Assembly (NCBI GenBank): GCA_027346035.1
Contig: DAIESZ010000019.1
Location: 1-6,628, forward strand
Source: Propionibacteriaceae bacterium
Lineage (GTDB): Bacteria > Actinomycetota > Actinomycetes > Propionibacteriales > Propionibacteriaceae
Length of the DNA stretch: 6,628 nucleotides
Direction: 5' to 3'
The notes under the pieces were generated by a model that was not told the origin of the DNA, ran no database searches, and saw only the letters and a program-made list of their open reading frames with translations. Positions within the stretch are counted from its first letter, which is position 1, and every line of letters begins with the position of its first letter. Positions 6,257 through 6,628 of this stretch are shown here, piece by piece. Made by a program: the position numbers and the translations under genes.

Positions 6257-6628
6257 GTGGCAGCAGCACCGCAGAACTACTTGGCCGTCATCAAGGTCGT
6301 CGGCATCGGTGGCGGTGGCGTCAACGCCATCAACCGCATGATCGAGGTCGGCCTCAAGGGCGTCGAGTTCATCGCGATCAACACCGACGCGCAGGCGCTG
6401 CTCATGAGTGACGCGGACGTCAAGCTCGACGTCGGGCGCGAGCTGACGCGCGGTCTCGGCGCAGGCGCGGACCCGGAGGTCGGTAAGAAGGCGGCCGAGG
6501 ATCACGCGGAGGAGATCGAGGAGGTCCTTCGGGGCGCCGACATGGTCTTCGTCACGGCTGGTGAGGGTGGCGGCACTGGCACGGGCGGCGCACCGGTCGT
6601 CGCCCGCATCGCCCGCGGGATCGGCGCC
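6257..6628 (+). CDS. ftsZ: FtsZ, tubulin-like cell division GTPase (3' partial)
   Basis: GTPase that polymerises into the Z-ring and recruits the divisome. Exactly 124 codons are visible, open to the window end with no stop. The GTG at 6257 gives an N-terminus ending in [24 protein letters not shown], close to actinobacterial FtsZ proteins from memory, and follows the AGGAAGG site. The first GTP-binding loop, GIGGGGVNA, is at residues 16-24; NTDAQAL at 42-48; [10 protein letters not shown] at 68-77; and the tubulin signature GGGTGTG at 104-110 (bases 6566-6586), preceded by VTAGEG. The T7 loop, the C-terminal half and the C-terminal peptide that binds partners lie outside the window. Its separation from ftsQ by 252 bp, in contrast to the overlaps upstream, suggests independent control. 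Confidence 0.97.
   Translation, partial: MAAAPQNYLAVIKVVGIGGGGVNAINRMIEVGLKGVEFIAINTDAQALLMSDADVKLDVGRELTRGLGAGADPEVGKKAAEDHAEEIEEVLRGADMVFVTAGEGGGTGTGGAPVVARIARGIGA

Noticed and set aside
1..6628. Mobile elements, CRISPR arrays, tRNA or rRNA genes, or a novel accessory system
   Set aside because: No transposase or phage motifs, spaced repeats or structural RNA signatures were seen; the six dcw genes account for all but about 260 bases.

Overview
This window is a stretch of the division and cell wall (dcw) gene cluster of a high-GC Gram-positive bacterium. Six genes, all on the + strand, follow in the order murD (5' end missing), ftsW, murG, murC, ftsQ, ftsZ (3' end missing). The order, the strong G/C bias at third codon positions, the frequent GTG starts and an FtsZ N-terminus that looks actinobacterial point to Actinomycetota. 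Having murC between murG and ftsQ, with no murB or ddl there, fits Mycobacterium and Micrococcales-type clusters better than Streptomyces, where murC lies elsewhere. I lean towards a Micrococcales member, possibly near the Intrasporangiaceae, but that is a guess.

Layout: 1-1407 murD, entering from upstream; 1404-2657 ftsW; 2665-3762 murG; 3759-5234 murC; 5231-6004 ftsQ; 6005-6256 a 252-bp non-coding gap; 6257-6628 the first 124 codons of ftsZ. From murD to ftsQ the genes are packed as one operon: murD/ftsW, murG/murC and murC/ftsQ share 4-bp stop-start overlaps, and ftsW/murG are 7 bp apart. The only real regulatory space is ahead of ftsZ. It holds two G/C-rich hairpins, a possible promoter, an AT-richer patch with repeated AACGTT and TTTGGC words, and a clear ribosome binding site.

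Together the genes cover consecutive steps of septal wall synthesis. MurC and MurD add L-Ala and D-Glu to UDP-MurNAc in the cytoplasm. MurG adds GlcNAc to lipid I on the inner membrane face to give lipid II. FtsW is the SEDS glycan polymerase of the septum. FtsQ is the membrane scaffold of the divisome, and FtsZ is the tubulin-like ring protein.

I found no mobile element, CRISPR array, tRNA or rRNA, and no sign of an undescribed system. This is a conserved housekeeping region. The points worth a second look are small: an altered MurC motif, an unusual Shine-Dalgarno site for murG, a GAAA-loop hairpin against the ftsQ start, a repeated GAAACCGG word at gene junctions, and the repeats before ftsZ.
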